Positions 16,164 to 27,391 of a DNA stretch of 64,000 nucleotides are shown here, piece after piece. The stretch is taken from assembly GCF_026672375.1 (NCBI RefSeq), contig NZ_JAPPRA010000001.1:2666001-2730000 (forward strand), in the 5' to 3' direction. A program made the position numbers and the translations under genes. The notes below the pieces were generated by a model. It was not told where the DNA came from and did not search any database. It saw only the letters and a list, made by a program, of their open reading frames with translations. Each line of letters opens with the position of its first letter. The first letter of the stretch is position 1. The stretch comes from Caulobacter sp. SL161 (GTDB taxonomy: Bacteria; Pseudomonadota; Alphaproteobacteria; Caulobacterales; Caulobacteraceae).

Positions 16164-17867
16164 GGCGTGAAGGGTCAGCAACGCCCTTGCCGCCGCCCGC
16201 GCCGCCTCAGTGACCTCGGCCCCCGATAGCATGCGAGCGATTTCCTCTTCCCGCTGAGCGGGGCTGAGCGGCTCGACCTTGGTGCGGGTCGAGGTGTCGT
16301 CGCCCGACTTGGAGATCCGCCAGTGCGCGTCGCCGCGCGCGGCCACCTGCGCTGAATGGGTCACCACCAGCACCTGGGCGTTGGCGGCGAGCCGCTTGAG
16401 GCGCAAGCCGACTGCGTCTGCGACCGCGCCCCCCACGCCCTGATCCACCTCGTCGAAGATCATCAATGGCTGGGGACCGCCACCGCGGCCGGCCAGGGCG
16501 GCCTTCAGCGCCAGGGCGAAACGTGCCAGTTCCCCGCCCGAAGCGATGGCTTCCATGGGCCCGAACGGCGCGCCCGGATTGGTCGAGATCTCGAACGCCA
16601 CACGATCCAGTCCCGACGGACCGGCCCGATCCTCGCCCAAGGGTTCGACAGCGACGCGGAACTTCGCCTTTTCAAGCTTCAAGGGCGTCAGTTCCGCCTC
16701 GACGGCCTTGGCCAAAGCATCACCGGCCGCACGGCGCTCGGCGGACAGGGCCTCGGCCGCGTAGAGATAGGCGTCCCGCGCCTCGGCCGCGGACTTCTCG
16801 GCGGCGCGCAGCGAGTCTTCGGAGGTCTCGATGGCCTGAAGCCGCGCGGCGAACTCGGCGCGTTTGGCCGGCAGATCATCGACAAGGACGTTCAGCTTCC
16901 GCGCCATGCCCCGCAGGGCGAAAAGGCGTTCCTCGGCCTTCTCCAGGCGATCAGGCTCGAACTCGAAGGTTTCGGCGACGGCGTCGATCGCGGCCGAAGC
17001 CTCCTGGGCCTCGACGAGCGCCCGGTCCACCGCTTCGCAGGCCGCCGACAGCCGGGTCATGGCCGAGCCCTCGGCCGGCGCGCCGGCCTGCAGCGCGCGG
17101 TCACGGGCCCGCTCCAGAGCGCGATAGGCCTGGGCCAGCCGGCCTGAGAGGTTGTCGCCGGCCAGCGCATCCTTAGCAGCGGCGATATCGGCCATCGCCT
17201 TCTCGGCGGAGCTGAGCAGCGCCCGCTCCTCGGCCAGGCTCGCCTCCTCGCCTTCGCGCGGGTCCAGGCGGTCCAGTTCAGAGAGACGGAGCGTCAATTC
17301 CTCGGTCTCGGCCGCCGCGCGGCCAGCCAGGTCGCGAAGCTCCTCAGCCCTGTCGCGGGCGGCGCGCCAGGCGCTCCAGGCCGAGGCCGCGGCCCCCAGG
17401 TTGACCCCACCAAAGGTGTCGAGCAACCCACGATGGGTCTTGGGATCCAGCAGACCCACGGTCTCGTGCTGGCCGTGGACCTCCAACAGAAGCGCTCCGA
17501 GATCCTTCAACACGCCAACGCTGGTGGCTTGGTCGTTGACGAAGGCGCGCGAACGACCATCGGGCGAGAGCTGTCGGCGCAGAACGAGGTCCTCGTCCCG
17601 CGCATAGGACAGACCCTTATCGTCGAGATAGGCGAAGGCGGGATGGTCGGCTGGAAGCGCAAAGATCGCCGTGGCCGAAGCCTGCCCCGTCGCCCCCCGG
17701 CGAACCAGTCCGGCATCGGCGCGCGCGCCCGTCGCCAGGCCCAGGGCGTCGAGGATGATCGACTTGCCCGCCCCGGTTTCACCGGTCAGCGCCGTGAGGC
17801 CCTCGCCGATGGCAAGGTCCAGGCTCTCGATGAGCACGACGTCACGGATGGAAAGGCCGATCAGCAT
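16161..17867 (-). CDS. recN: DNA repair protein RecN
   Basis: 568 residues, normal RecN length. An SMC-like ATPase for double-strand break repair. The Walker A motif GETGAGKSIILDALG lies near residue 30. Two long Ala/Glu/Arg-rich coiled-coil arms flank a hinge. The signature ASGGELARFALALK (near 455) and Walker B LMIFDEVDQGVGG (near 492) close the ATPase head, followed by VVTHSAQVAARGD. The ATG of MLIGLSIRDV was chosen over a TTG three codons upstream. I saw no clear Caulobacter SOS box (GTTC-N7-GTTC) just upstream. It follows bamD by about 80 bases on the same strand. Confidence 0.94.
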   Translation of the reverse strand: MLIGLSIRDVVLIESLDLAIGEGLTALTGETGAGKSIILDALGLATGARADAGLVRRGATGQASATAIFALPADHPAFAYLDDKGLSYARDEDLVLRRQLSPDGRSRAFVNDQATSVGVLKDLGALLLEVHGQHETVGLLDPKTHRGLLDTFGGVNLGAAASAWSAWRAARDRAEELRDLAGRAAAETEELTLRLSELDRLDPREGEEASLAEERALLSSAEKAMADIAAAKDALAGDNLSGRLAQAYRALERARDRALQAGAPAEGSAMTRLSAACEAVDRALVEAQEASAAIDAVAETFEFEPDRLEKAEERLFALRGMARKLNVLVDDLPAKRAEFAARLQAIETSEDSLRAAEKSAAEARDAYLYAAEALSAERRAAGDALAKAVEAELTPLKLEKAKFRVAVEPLGEDRAGPSGLDRVAFEISTNPGAPFGPMEAIASGGELARFALALKAALAGRGGGPQPLMIFDEVDQGVGGAVADAVGLRLKRLAANAQVLVVTHSAQVAARGDAHWRISKSGDDTSTRTKVEPLSPAQREEEIARMLSGAEVTEAARAAARALLTLHA

Positions 17868-17949
17868 GGGTCGCAAGATCGCCGGGAATCAGGATTTTTC
17901 AAAGCGCAAAGGCGGAACGAAACGGGACCATCGAAGATCCCGCCGCGAT

Positions 17950-18879
17950 CTACATGCCCAGCGGCCCGAGCAGACCCTTCTTGGCCTTGCGTTCGCCAGG
18001 CGGAGCCAGGGTCGCTTCCTTGTCCTTCGACAGGATGCGTTCCAGAGCGTTGCGCTTGGCGCCGGCCTTCAGCGGCTCGACCGCCGGACGCAGTCCGTTG
18101 TCGTTCAGGAGGCGGTAGGCGTCGACGTACCAGCGATCGCCCGGGAAGTTGTACCCCAGCACCGCGCCGTTACGCTTGGCTTCCTCATTGAGACCGATCG
18201 TCAGATAGGCTTCGACGAGGCGGAACAGGGCTTCGGGCGTGTGCGAGGTCGTCTGATGGCGCTCGATCACGGCCTTGAACCGGCCAATCGCGGCCAGGGT
18301 CTGGCCGTTCTTAAGGTACCAGCGACCAATGGCCATTTCCTTGCCGGCCAACTGGTCGTTGACCATGTCGATCTTCAGCCGCGCGTCGGTGGCGTATTCG
18401 GTGTTCGGATAGCGCTGGACGACGTCGCGCAGGGCGGCCAGGGCCTGCTCAGTCGCGGCCTGGTCGCGGTTCACGTCGACGATCTGTTCGAAGTAGCAGA
18501 TGGCCTTCAGGTAGAAGGCGTATTGGGCCGACGGATTGCCGGGATAGAGCGAGATGAACCGGTCGGCGTCACCGATCGCTTCGGCGTACTGGTTGCCCAT
18601 GTAGTGGGCGTAGCCCGTCATCAGGATCGAGCGGCGCGACCATTCCGAATAGGGGTGCTGACGCTCGACTTCGCGGAAATAGTCGACGGCCTCATTCCAG
18701 TTGCCGCGGTCCAGACGGTCCGCGCCGGTGGAATACAGCAGTTCAACGGGACGCTCTTCGTAGACGAGGGTCGGCTTCTTGGCCTTGCCGGCGCAACCCG
18801 CCACCGAGGCGGCGACGAGGACAGCGGCGATCATGACGGCCGGACGTCCCTGGATAATACGAAGCACGGACTCTCTCAC
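17950..18879 (-). CDS. bamD: outer membrane assembly lipoprotein BamD
   Basis: 309 residues starting at GTG. A lipoprotein signal ends with SVAGC near residue 29. TPR repeats follow: LYSTGADRLDRGNWNEAV, SRRSILMTGYAHYMGNQYAEA, then the ComL-typical QYAFYLKAICYFEQI and RDVVQRYPNTEYATDARLK. BamD is the essential lipoprotein of the BAM complex that folds outer-membrane beta-barrels, such as the TonB receptors at both ends of this window. It is about 60 residues longer than E. coli BamD, with a basic C-terminal tail (GERKAKKGLLGPLG). It lies between lpxC and recN, a common alphaproteobacterial order. Confidence 0.93.
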   Translation of the reverse strand: MRESVLRIIQGRPAVMIAAVLVAASVAGCAGKAKKPTLVYEERPVELLYSTGADRLDRGNWNEAVDYFREVERQHPYSEWSRRSILMTGYAHYMGNQYAEAIGDADRFISLYPGNPSAQYAFYLKAICYFEQIVDVNRDQAATEQALAALRDVVQRYPNTEYATDARLKIDMVNDQLAGKEMAIGRWYLKNGQTLAAIGRFKAVIERHQTTSHTPEALFRLVEAYLTIGLNEEAKRNGAVLGYNFPGDRWYVDAYRLLNDNGLRPAVEPLKAGAKRNALERILSKDKEATLAPPGERKAKKGLLGPLGM

Positions 18880-18979
18880 CCTCGAAGCAAACGTGCGCCC
18901 CTGCGCCGTGCAAGGCTTCTACACCACGCCGTCAAAGGCGCAAATGCGAAGGCCAGGCCCCGACTTTCTGGAGACGCGC

Positions 18980-19876
18980 CTAAACCGCTTCTGCAAGGGC
19001 CGGCGCGAAGGCGCGCAGGCGCCAAGCGCGCGGCTGGGCCAGCAACGCTCGAACCACGGCGTTATTGAGGCCATGCCCCGCCAAAACGCCTTCGAAACGG
19101 CCGATGATGGGCTTGCCCAGCACGTAGAGGTCGCCCACGGCGTCCAGCGCCTTGTGGCGAACGAACTCGTCCGGACGGCGCAGGCCTTCCGGGTTCAGCA
19201 CGCGGTCGCCGTCGATGACCACGGCGTTCTCCATCGAACCGCCGCGCGCCAGGCCGATGGCGCGCAGCGCCTCGACGTCGCGGACGAAACCGAAGGTGCG
19301 GCAGTCGGACAGCTCGGCGCGGAACGATTCCTCGTCGATCGCCAGGTCGACGGCTTGGCGACCGATCGCCTTGCTGGCGAAGGCGATCTCGAAGGCGACC
19401 TCGAAGCGATCGGCCGGAAGCAGGCTAGCGCGCTTGTCGCCCTCCTCCACCGTGATCGGCGCCAGAATCTCGATGTACTGGCGAACGGCTTCCTGGCGAC
19501 GACGACCGGCGCGATCCAAGATCTGAACAAAGGGCTCGGACGAGCCGTCCATGATCGGCACTTCCGGGCCGTCGACCTCGACGATGCAGTTGTCGATCGA
19601 CAGCGCGGCCAGCGCGGCCATCAGGTGCTCGATCGTGGAGACGCGCACGTCATCGGCGTTGTTGATCACCGTGCCGAGCTGGGTCTGGCAGACAGCGTCC
19701 GCAGTCACCGGCACGCGGTTGTCGCGGTCATGCACATCGGTCCGCACAAAGACGATCCCCATGTCGGCGACCGCCGGGCGCACGGCGACGCGAACATGCG
19801 CGCCCGTGTGCAGGCCGATCCCCGCAAAGATCACCGGTCCTGCGACCGTGTGCTGAAAATAACCCGAAGCCGACAC
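18980..19876 (-). CDS. lpxC: UDP-3-O-acyl-N-acetylglucosamine deacetylase LpxC
   Basis: 298 residues, GTG start. LpxC catalyses the committed step of lipid A synthesis. The zinc ligands are visible: His in STIEHLMAALAAL (near residue 83), and His and Asp in RHKALDAVGDLYVLG (near 240). The substrate-binding segment GSMENAVVIDGDRVLNPEGLR and a final HGLNNAVVRALL with the catalytic His are present. It is upstream of bamD, so lipid A synthesis and outer-membrane protein assembly share a transcription unit. The C-terminal ALAEAV tail may hold the degradation signal used for LpxC control in other bacteria; that is inference. Confidence 0.95.
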   Translation of the reverse strand: MSASGYFQHTVAGPVIFAGIGLHTGAHVRVAVRPAVADMGIVFVRTDVHDRDNRVPVTADAVCQTQLGTVINNADDVRVSTIEHLMAALAALSIDNCIVEVDGPEVPIMDGSSEPFVQILDRAGRRRQEAVRQYIEILAPITVEEGDKRASLLPADRFEVAFEIAFASKAIGRQAVDLAIDEESFRAELSDCRTFGFVRDVEALRAIGLARGGSMENAVVIDGDRVLNPEGLRRPDEFVRHKALDAVGDLYVLGKPIIGRFEGVLAGHGLNNAVVRALLAQPRAWRLRAFAPALAEAV

Positions 19877-20162
19877 TCGAGACCCTTATTGGCTAGCGGA
19901 CGACTCTACGGCCGACCTTTCGCCCCCAGCTAGCATTTAGGTGCGTCGCTGCGCCGCGGCAAAGCAAAGTCTGTTTCGGATTGTTACCACATAAGAGGCT
20001 GTATTTATTTCATTTTTACAACAGGCGCACGCCCCTGGAAACGGAACGCGGATCGATGACCGACGCTCTGGCGAGGCCTTGCCTGCGGCCCTAGCCGCTG
20101 GAGCAAAGCAGGTCTAGGCTCCGCTGCCAGTGAGCATAACCGTTTCCAGGAAATCGGGTTTC
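19877..20162. promoter_or_regulatory. divergent promoter region between lpxC and the S9 peptidase
   Basis: 286 bases without a gene. The only AT-rich part (about 19979-20022, with TTGTTACCACATAAGAGG and TTATTTCATTTTTAC) is the natural site for divergent promoters. An S9 peptidase ribosome site CCAGGAAATC lies just before its ATG. I cannot assign specific -35/-10 boxes with confidence. Confidence 0.45.
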
Positions 20163-22256
<2,094 letters not shown>

Positions 22257-22267
22257 CCTCAGGTTAG

Positions 22268-22390
22268 CACCCCCTCCACCGCTTCGCGGTCCCCCTCCCC
22301 CGTTTCACGGGGGAGGATGGCGCTTTTCTCCTCTCCCGCATCGCGGAGGAGGTAGCGCGCTGCGGAAACGCAGCGTGACGGAGGGGGCGC
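22268..22390 (+). repeat. intergenic palindromic repeat, family A, copy 2
   Basis: It has CCCCCTCCACCGCTTCGCGGT, the hairpin CTCCCCCGTTTCACGGGGGAG, CTGCGGAAACGCAG, and ends GTGACGGAGGGGGCG. It shares long identical runs with the copies at 4687-4805 and 32816-32943. It fills the entire gap between two convergent genes. Confidence 0.85.
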
Positions 22391-23104
22391 TTACAACCGC
22401 CCCGTCGCCACCGCCAATGTCAGGCGGAGCTTCTTCTCCAGCTCGCCCATCTCACGGCCCGACACATAGGCGCGCGCCAGGGCGGCCGGGGTCACGGCGG
22501 GGAACGCCGCCACGGGCAATCCCCTCACCTCGCGCCGCGCGGCCTTCAACTGGGCCTCGACCCGCTGCTTCACGTCGGCTTGCGTCCAGTCTTCCGGCAG
22601 CCGCGAGCGTCCCACCGACTTCAGCCGCCAAAGTCCCGAAAGCCCCCAGGCGCGCGCTGCGCCCTTGACCGCGTGCGGATCGGCGGCGGGGTTGAGCCGT
22701 CGCGCCGCGAGCACCGCCAGGGCGCCGGCGGTGCCGTCGATATAGGCCAGCACCGCCGCCTCATCCTTCAGCGGCCCCTCGTCCAGGTCGGTGAACCGCG
22801 CTTCAGCCAGGACGGCCAGGGCGTTGGCATCGAACCCCGAAGCGGCCAGGGCCTCAACATTGGGATGCTTGCGGGGCGGTTTGCCGGCGGCGATCTCCTC
22901 CATCGCCTCGCGCCACCAAGTCAGGCGGATCTCGCCCATCAAGGCGTTCGACACGCCGCCGGCCACCCGGGCCAGCTCATAGTTCAGGCCATAAAGGGCG
23001 ATGACGTCGGCGCGGGCGGCCGGATCGGCGATGAAGCGCGTCGCCAGCCAGCGGTCGTGGTCGACGCGGCGGACGAGGTCGTCGAGGGTCTCGGTGTCGG
23101 CCAT
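22391..23104 (-). CDS. squalene/phytoene synthase-like protein, NDUFAF6 type
   Basis: 237 residues, all-helical isoprenoid synthase fold. The start resembles NDUFAF6, the mitochondrial complex I assembly factor: DHDRWLATRFIADPAARADV, then ALYGLNYELARV and MGEIRLTWWREAMEEI. The two DxxxD metal-binding motifs that define catalytic squalene/phytoene synthases are not present; the second position reads LAYIDGTAGALAVLA. I infer a non-catalytic assembly factor rather than a terpenoid enzyme. It is near a Mth938/NDUFAF3-like gene and secDF, a linkage that fits a role in inner-membrane complex assembly. Confidence 0.8.
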   Translation of the reverse strand: MADTETLDDLVRRVDHDRWLATRFIADPAARADVIALYGLNYELARVAGGVSNALMGEIRLTWWREAMEEIAAGKPPRKHPNVEALAASGFDANALAVLAEARFTDLDEGPLKDEAAVLAYIDGTAGALAVLAARRLNPAADPHAVKGAARAWGLSGLWRLKSVGRSRLPEDWTQADVKQRVEAQLKAARREVRGLPVAAFPAVTPAALARAYVSGREMGELEKKLRLTLAVATGRL

Positions 23105-23124
23105 GGGGTCCAGAACGAAGAAGG

Positions 23125-23155
23125 CCCGCCGCGAGTCGCGACGGGCCCTCCCCTT
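23125..23155 (-). terminator. terminator of the PuuD-like gene
   Basis: Read on the minus strand: GGGCCCGTCGCG-ACT-CGCGGCGGGCC followed by TTCTTCG, a strong GC stem with a short T-rich tail. It lies about 20 bases beyond the stop of the PuuD-like gene and just before the start of the NDUFAF6-like gene, separating the two transcripts. Confidence 0.75.
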
Positions 23156-23175
23156 ACAGCATTTTCCAGCCGGGT

Positions 23176-23790
23176 TTAGCCAAACAGCGTCTGGTTCATC
23201 GCCATGGTGGCCAGCATCGGGATGCTGAGAAGGGTGTTGGTGCGCGAGAACAGCATGGCGGTCTTGGCGGCCTTGGCCTTGGCGTCCGCGTCAGCCTCGA
23301 CGATGCCCAGCGCGATCTTCTGGTTCGGCCAGATGAACACCCAGACGTTGAAGAACATCACCGTGGCCAGCCACATGCCCGTGCCGATGAAGGTGAAGCC
23401 CATGTCGACGCCAGGCGTATAGCCGCCCGCCAGGCCCAGGGTGAAGGCTTCGACGAGGTAGCCGCGGTTATAGGCCAGCAGCACGCCCATCACCCAGGTC
23501 GCCAGAGCGGCCCAGCGGAACCAGAACAGCGCCTCGGGCGCGATATACTTGCTGACGGCCGGTTTCAGTTCGGCCGGGATCTGCGGCATCACCCGGATCT
23601 GCACGAAGTTGAAGTAGTACAGCAGGCCGATCCAAAGGATGCCGAACAGCACGTGCAGCCAGCGGAAGATGGCCTGGAAGTAGGTGGCGTCGTGCCCGTG
23701 CGGGCTATGGCCGTAGCCAATCACAATCACCAGGGCCAGCACGAAGCTGACGATGATCGTGTTGCGGAAGTTCGAAAGCAGTCCAGTCAT
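23176..23790 (-). CDS. PuuD/DUF989-like integral membrane protein
   Basis: 204 residues with about five transmembrane helices. Conserved histidines fall in or near helices: GYGHSPHGHDATYF and FRWLHVLFGILWIGLLYYFNFVQ. This resembles the membrane domain of urate hydroxylase PuuD, whose histidines would bind heme. Full PuuD proteins have an extra cytochrome c domain, which is absent here. No purine-degradation genes are in the window, so urate is not necessarily the substrate. Position upstream of the NDUFAF6-like gene and downstream of the NDUFAF3-like gene hints at a respiratory or redox role. Confidence 0.72.
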   Translation of the reverse strand: MTGLLSNFRNTIIVSFVLALVIVIGYGHSPHGHDATYFQAIFRWLHVLFGILWIGLLYYFNFVQIRVMPQIPAELKPAVSKYIAPEALFWFRWAALATWVMGVLLAYNRGYLVEAFTLGLAGGYTPGVDMGFTFIGTGMWLATVMFFNVWVFIWPNQKIALGIVEADADAKAKAAKTAMLFSRTNTLLSIPMLATMAMNQTLFG

Positions 23791-23885
23791 CGGTTTCCCC
23801 CTCGGATCCCATTTTCCTTAAGGGGACCATAGGGATATTTGGGAGTCGGGCAAAGTCGGGATACCGAAGGTCGACGAAGCCCCGC

Positions 23886-24239
23886 TCAGACGGCGATCAG
23901 CGCCGCCGCCAGTCTCCGGCCTTCGCTGGCTAGAACATTGTAGGTGCGCGCGGCCGCTTCAGTGCTCATGAACTCCAAGCCGACGCCGGCCGCCTTCAGG
24001 GCGTCACGGACCGGACGCGGCGGCAGCGCGTTGTTCAGGCCCGTGCCCAAAAGCACGAACTCGACCGCGCCGCCCGCCGCGAAAACCTCGGCGAACGACT
24101 CCGGCGTAAGCTCGGAAAGCGCCGAGACGGCCCAGTCGCGGGGCTGGTCGTCGAGGATCAGCAACGAGCCGGGTCGCCAGACGCCGGCGACCCGAAAGCC
24201 GCCGCCGCCCCAGGCGTCGATGGACGGCGGCTGGCGCAT
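23886..24239 (-). CDS. Mth938-like (NDUFAF3-type) protein
   Basis: 117 residues of Mth938/DUF498 fold: a GGGGFRVAGVWRPGSLLIL start, then LSELTPESFAEVF, the core VEFVLLGTGLNNALPPRPVRDALKAAGVGLEFMSTEAAARTYN (split here into its conserved parts GTGLN, LPP, GLEFM and AARTYN). The human relative NDUFAF3 assembles complex I. Its ATG overlaps the secF stop by one base (TGATG), so it is co-translated with SecF. That physical coupling of NDUFAF3-like genes to secDF is a known alphaproteobacterial arrangement as I recall it. Confidence 0.85.
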   Translation of the reverse strand: MRQPPSIDAWGGGGFRVAGVWRPGSLLILDDQPRDWAVSALSELTPESFAEVFAAGGAVEFVLLGTGLNNALPPRPVRDALKAAGVGLEFMSTEAAARTYNVLASEGRRLAAALIAV

Positions 24240-25204
24240 CAGGGCTGCGAGGCCGCACCGAGCTTGATCGGCGTGGCTTCCTCTTCGCCGCGCTTGACAC
24301 CCCACAGCAGGATGATCGGCGCGCCGACATAGATCGACGAGTAGGTGCCCACCGCGATGCCGAAGATCATGACGACCGAGAAGCCGAACAGGGCGTCGCC
24401 GCCAAAGATCGCCAGACCCGTCAGGGCCATGATCGCCGTGACGCCGGTGATGATCGTACGCGACACGATTTCGTTGATCGACAGGTCGATCACGTCCTTC
24501 AAAGGCATCTTCTTGTACTTGCGCAGGTTCTCGCGCAGGCGGTCGAACACGACGACGGTGTCGTTCATCGAGTAGCCGATCACCGTCAGCAGCGCGGCAA
24601 CGGTGTTGAGGCTGAACTCGATCTTGAACAGCACGATGAAGCCGAAGGTCAGGATCAGGTCGTGCAGCAGGCCCGCCACGGCGCCCAGGCCAAACTGCGG
24701 CTCGAAGCGAAACCAGATGTAGAGAAACATCAGGCCCACGGCGAGCACCAGGGCCAGGACGCCGCTGCGGAACAGCTCGCCCGAGACCTTGGGACCGACC
24801 GCCGAGGGGTTGAGGAACTGGACGGGATCGCCGAGCGACTGCTTCAAGGCGGTCTTGACGTTGGTCAGGGTGACACCAGGGTCACCGCCCGCCGGCGTCT
24901 GGAAGCGCACCAGGGCGCGATCCGGCGAGCCGAAGGCCTGCACCTGGACGTCGCCCAGACCTTGAGCTTCCAGGGTGGTGCGAACCTTGGCCAGATCGAC
25001 CGCGCGCGGGGCGGTCGAGACTTCCATGACGGAGCCGCCCTTGAAGTCGATGCCGAGATTCAGTCCGGGCTTGAACACGCCGATCAGCGAAGCGACCACG
25101 AGGACCGCGCTGATCACCGCCATGATGCGGGCGAACTTGACGAAGGTGAGGTTGGTTTTCTGCGGGAGCAGCTTGATCAGGGGCCAGGCCATAGGTGCGC
25201 TCAC
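24239..25204 (-). CDS. secF: protein translocase subunit SecF
   Basis: 321 residues with six transmembrane helices. Motifs include the N-terminal FARIMAVISAVLV, GLNLGIDFKGGSVMEV after helix 1, then the RND-type block FEPQFGLGAVAGLLHDLILTF (the Asp is in the proton path) and GYSMNDTVVVFDRLREN near residue 215. SecDF uses the proton-motive force to pull proteins through SecYEG from the periplasmic side. It starts one base before the secD stop region and overlaps the Mth938-like gene. Confidence 0.95.
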   Translation of the reverse strand: MSAPMAWPLIKLLPQKTNLTFVKFARIMAVISAVLVVASLIGVFKPGLNLGIDFKGGSVMEVSTAPRAVDLAKVRTTLEAQGLGDVQVQAFGSPDRALVRFQTPAGGDPGVTLTNVKTALKQSLGDPVQFLNPSAVGPKVSGELFRSGVLALVLAVGLMFLYIWFRFEPQFGLGAVAGLLHDLILTFGFIVLFKIEFSLNTVAALLTVIGYSMNDTVVVFDRLRENLRKYKKMPLKDVIDLSINEIVSRTIITGVTAIMALTGLAIFGGDALFGFSVVMIFGIAVGTYSSIYVGAPIILLWGVKRGEEEATPIKLGAASQP

Positions 25205-26800
25205 TCAGATCGGAAGTTTCTTGGGGCGGGCAGCGCGGAACCACCAGCCGATGAGAAGCTGGCTGACCAGCACGGCGGTGAACACCGAGGTGAACACGCC
25301 GATAGACAGGGTCCAGGCGAAGCCGCGAACAGGACCCGCGCCGAACGCGAACATGATGCCCGCCGCCACCAGGGTGGTGATGTTGGCGTCGATGATGGTG
25401 GTCATCGCGCGCGAGAAACCCGCGTCCGCCGCCAGGATTGGCGACTTGCCGGCTCGCGCCTCGTCGCGCATCCGCTCATAGATCAGCACGTTGGCGTCGA
25501 CGGCCACGGCCAGGGTCAGAATCAGACCCGCGATACCCGGCAGCGTGAGGGTCGCCTGGGTCAGCGACATCGCCGCCACGATCAGCATGCCGTTGATAAT
25601 CAGCGCGACGACCGCAATCCCGCCGAACAAGAGCCCGTAGCTGAGGATCATGAAGGTGACGATGGTGATGAACGCCACGAGGGTGGAGATGGCGCCAGCG
25701 CGCACGGCGTCCGCGCCCAGTTCGGCGCCGACGGTGTTCTGCTGCTCGACCTTCAGGGGTGCGGGCAGCGCGCCTGAACGCAGCAGCAGGGCCAGGTCGG
25801 CCGCGCTCTCGACCGTGAACGAGCCCGTGATGATGCCCGAACCGCCGGGGATAGCGCCGTTGATCACCGGCGCCGAGATCACGCGACCGTCCAGGACGAT
25901 CGCGAACCGCTTGCCGACATTGCGGGCCGTGGCGTCGCCGAACTTGCGCGAGCCGGAGCCATTGAACTTGAACGAAACGGCCGGAGCGCCTCGGTCATCG
26001 AAGCTCTGACGGGAATCGACCAGTTCGTCGCCCGAAACCAGTGCGCGCTTCCGCACGACATAGACGGGCTGAAAATCATCGCCGGGCAGCGCCTCGGAGC
26101 CCGGCGGAATCCGGCCGGCCGCGATATCCTCGGGCGTGACGGAGTCATCGACCATCTGGAACGTCAGCTTGGCGGTCTTGCCGACCACGGCCTTCAGACG
26201 CTCGGGATCGCTCTCGCCGGCGGCCTGGATCACGATCCGGTCGGCGCCTTGGCGCGTGATGTTCGGCTCCTTGGTGCCAAGGCTGTCGATACGGCGGCGA
26301 ATGGTTTCGATGCTCTGATCGACGGCCATCGACGCATCCTGAGCCGCAGCTTCCGGGATGAACGAAAGCTCGAGGCGTTGGTCGTCGCGCTTGTCGACCG
26401 AGACGTCGCGACCGCTGATCGAGCCGGCGAACGGCGAGCCGACCGAGCGGCGCAGTAGGTTGGCGGCCTCGTCGACCTTGGCGGCGTCGGCGATGCGGAG
26501 CCGGACTGTGCCGTTGACTTCAGCCAGTTCGCCGAAGGTGATCTGCTCGCCCCGCAGGACGGTGCGGACATCCTCGACGAGGTTCTTCAGGCGCTCCTTG
26601 CGCAGGGCGTCAGTGTCGACCTCGTACATCAGGTACGAACCGCCCTGCAGGTCGAGGCCGAGGTTCAGCTTCTGCTTGGGCAACCAGTCCGGAAAGCTGT
26701 CCAGCGTCTTCTGTGGCAGGAGATTGGGCAAGGTGAAGAGAATGCCGAAGATCACCGAGAAGGTGACCAAGACAATCTTCCAGCGAGACAGTGTCAGCAT
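25205..26800 (-). CDS. secD: protein translocase subunit SecD
   Basis: 531 residues. TM1 lies near residues 7-26, followed by the QKLNLGLDLQGGSYLMYEV signature. The large periplasmic P1 domain follows, then the C-terminal five-helix RND part with VEQQNTVGAELGADAV, GIAGLILTLAVAVDANVLIYER and the ARAGKSPILAADAGF block. Fused-like tight spacing to secF (no gap) gives a yajC-secD-secF operon with a 157-base gap between yajC and secD. Confidence 0.95.
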   Translation of the reverse strand: MLTLSRWKIVLVTFSVIFGILFTLPNLLPQKTLDSFPDWLPKQKLNLGLDLQGGSYLMYEVDTDALRKERLKNLVEDVRTVLRGEQITFGELAEVNGTVRLRIADAAKVDEAANLLRRSVGSPFAGSISGRDVSVDKRDDQRLELSFIPEAAAQDASMAVDQSIETIRRRIDSLGTKEPNITRQGADRIVIQAAGESDPERLKAVVGKTAKLTFQMVDDSVTPEDIAAGRIPPGSEALPGDDFQPVYVVRKRALVSGDELVDSRQSFDDRGAPAVSFKFNGSGSRKFGDATARNVGKRFAIVLDGRVISAPVINGAIPGGSGIITGSFTVESAADLALLLRSGALPAPLKVEQQNTVGAELGADAVRAGAISTLVAFITIVTFMILSYGLLFGGIAVVALIINGMLIVAAMSLTQATLTLPGIAGLILTLAVAVDANVLIYERMRDEARAGKSPILAADAGFSRAMTTIIDANITTLVAAGIMFAFGAGPVRGFAWTLSIGVFTSVFTAVLVSQLLIGWWFRAARPKKLPI

Positions 26801-26957
26801 GGATAAAAGCTCGGAGCGACGCCGGGTGACGCCTGGATTTGCGCTGAGACCCGGCCGCCAGACGATGATCGCCTGACGCCGGAGACCCAGATCAACACGT
26901 CCGGAGCCCCTTCAAGGAGGCATCCGAACCGATGGCTACTACGCTTGGAACGTCAGA

Positions 26958-27269
26958 TCAGTTCTTGGCGTCGTTGGCGGCGGCCGGCTCGCCCTTGGTG
27001 CGGACTTCGGCGATCATGCCCTTCACGACCTTCACGGTCACGCCCGTGGCGATCTCGACGCCCACTTCGCGGTCCTCGACGCGGACGATCTTGCCGATCA
27101 TGCCGCTGGACAGCACGACGGTGTCATTGCGCTTCAGGTTGTTGAGCATGTTCATATGCTCCTTCTGGCGCTTCTGCTGCGGACGGATCAGCATGAAGTA
27201 GAACAGCACGACCATCAGGATGATCGGCAGGATGTTCATCAGGGTCGCCGCGGTGGAACCGGTGGCCAT
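26958..27269 (-). CDS. yajC: preprotein translocase accessory subunit YajC
   Basis: 103 residues. One transmembrane helix (NILPIILMVVLFYFMLI) is followed by the family signature RPQQKRQKEHMNMLNNLKRNDTVVLSSGMIG (only its first part needs checking) and a small cytoplasmic SH3-like domain. It associates with SecDF-YidC. The ATG was chosen because TTGGAGAG lies a few bases upstream. First gene of the yajC-secD-secF group; transcribed divergently from the DUF815 ATPase. Confidence 0.93.
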   Translation of the reverse strand: MATGSTAATLMNILPIILMVVLFYFMLIRPQQKRQKEHMNMLNNLKRNDTVVLSSGMIGKIVRVEDREVGVEIATGVTVKVVKGMIAEVRTKGEPAAANDAKN

Positions 27270-27391
27270 GGTCTCTCCAATAAAAAAGCCGCTATGCGCG
27301 CCGCCTAGAAATAGGGTCGCGCCAAGTCGGCGGAAGCTATGCGTTCGCCTTATCTTTTGCAATGCGAGCGCGTGAGGGTATGGAGCCACAC

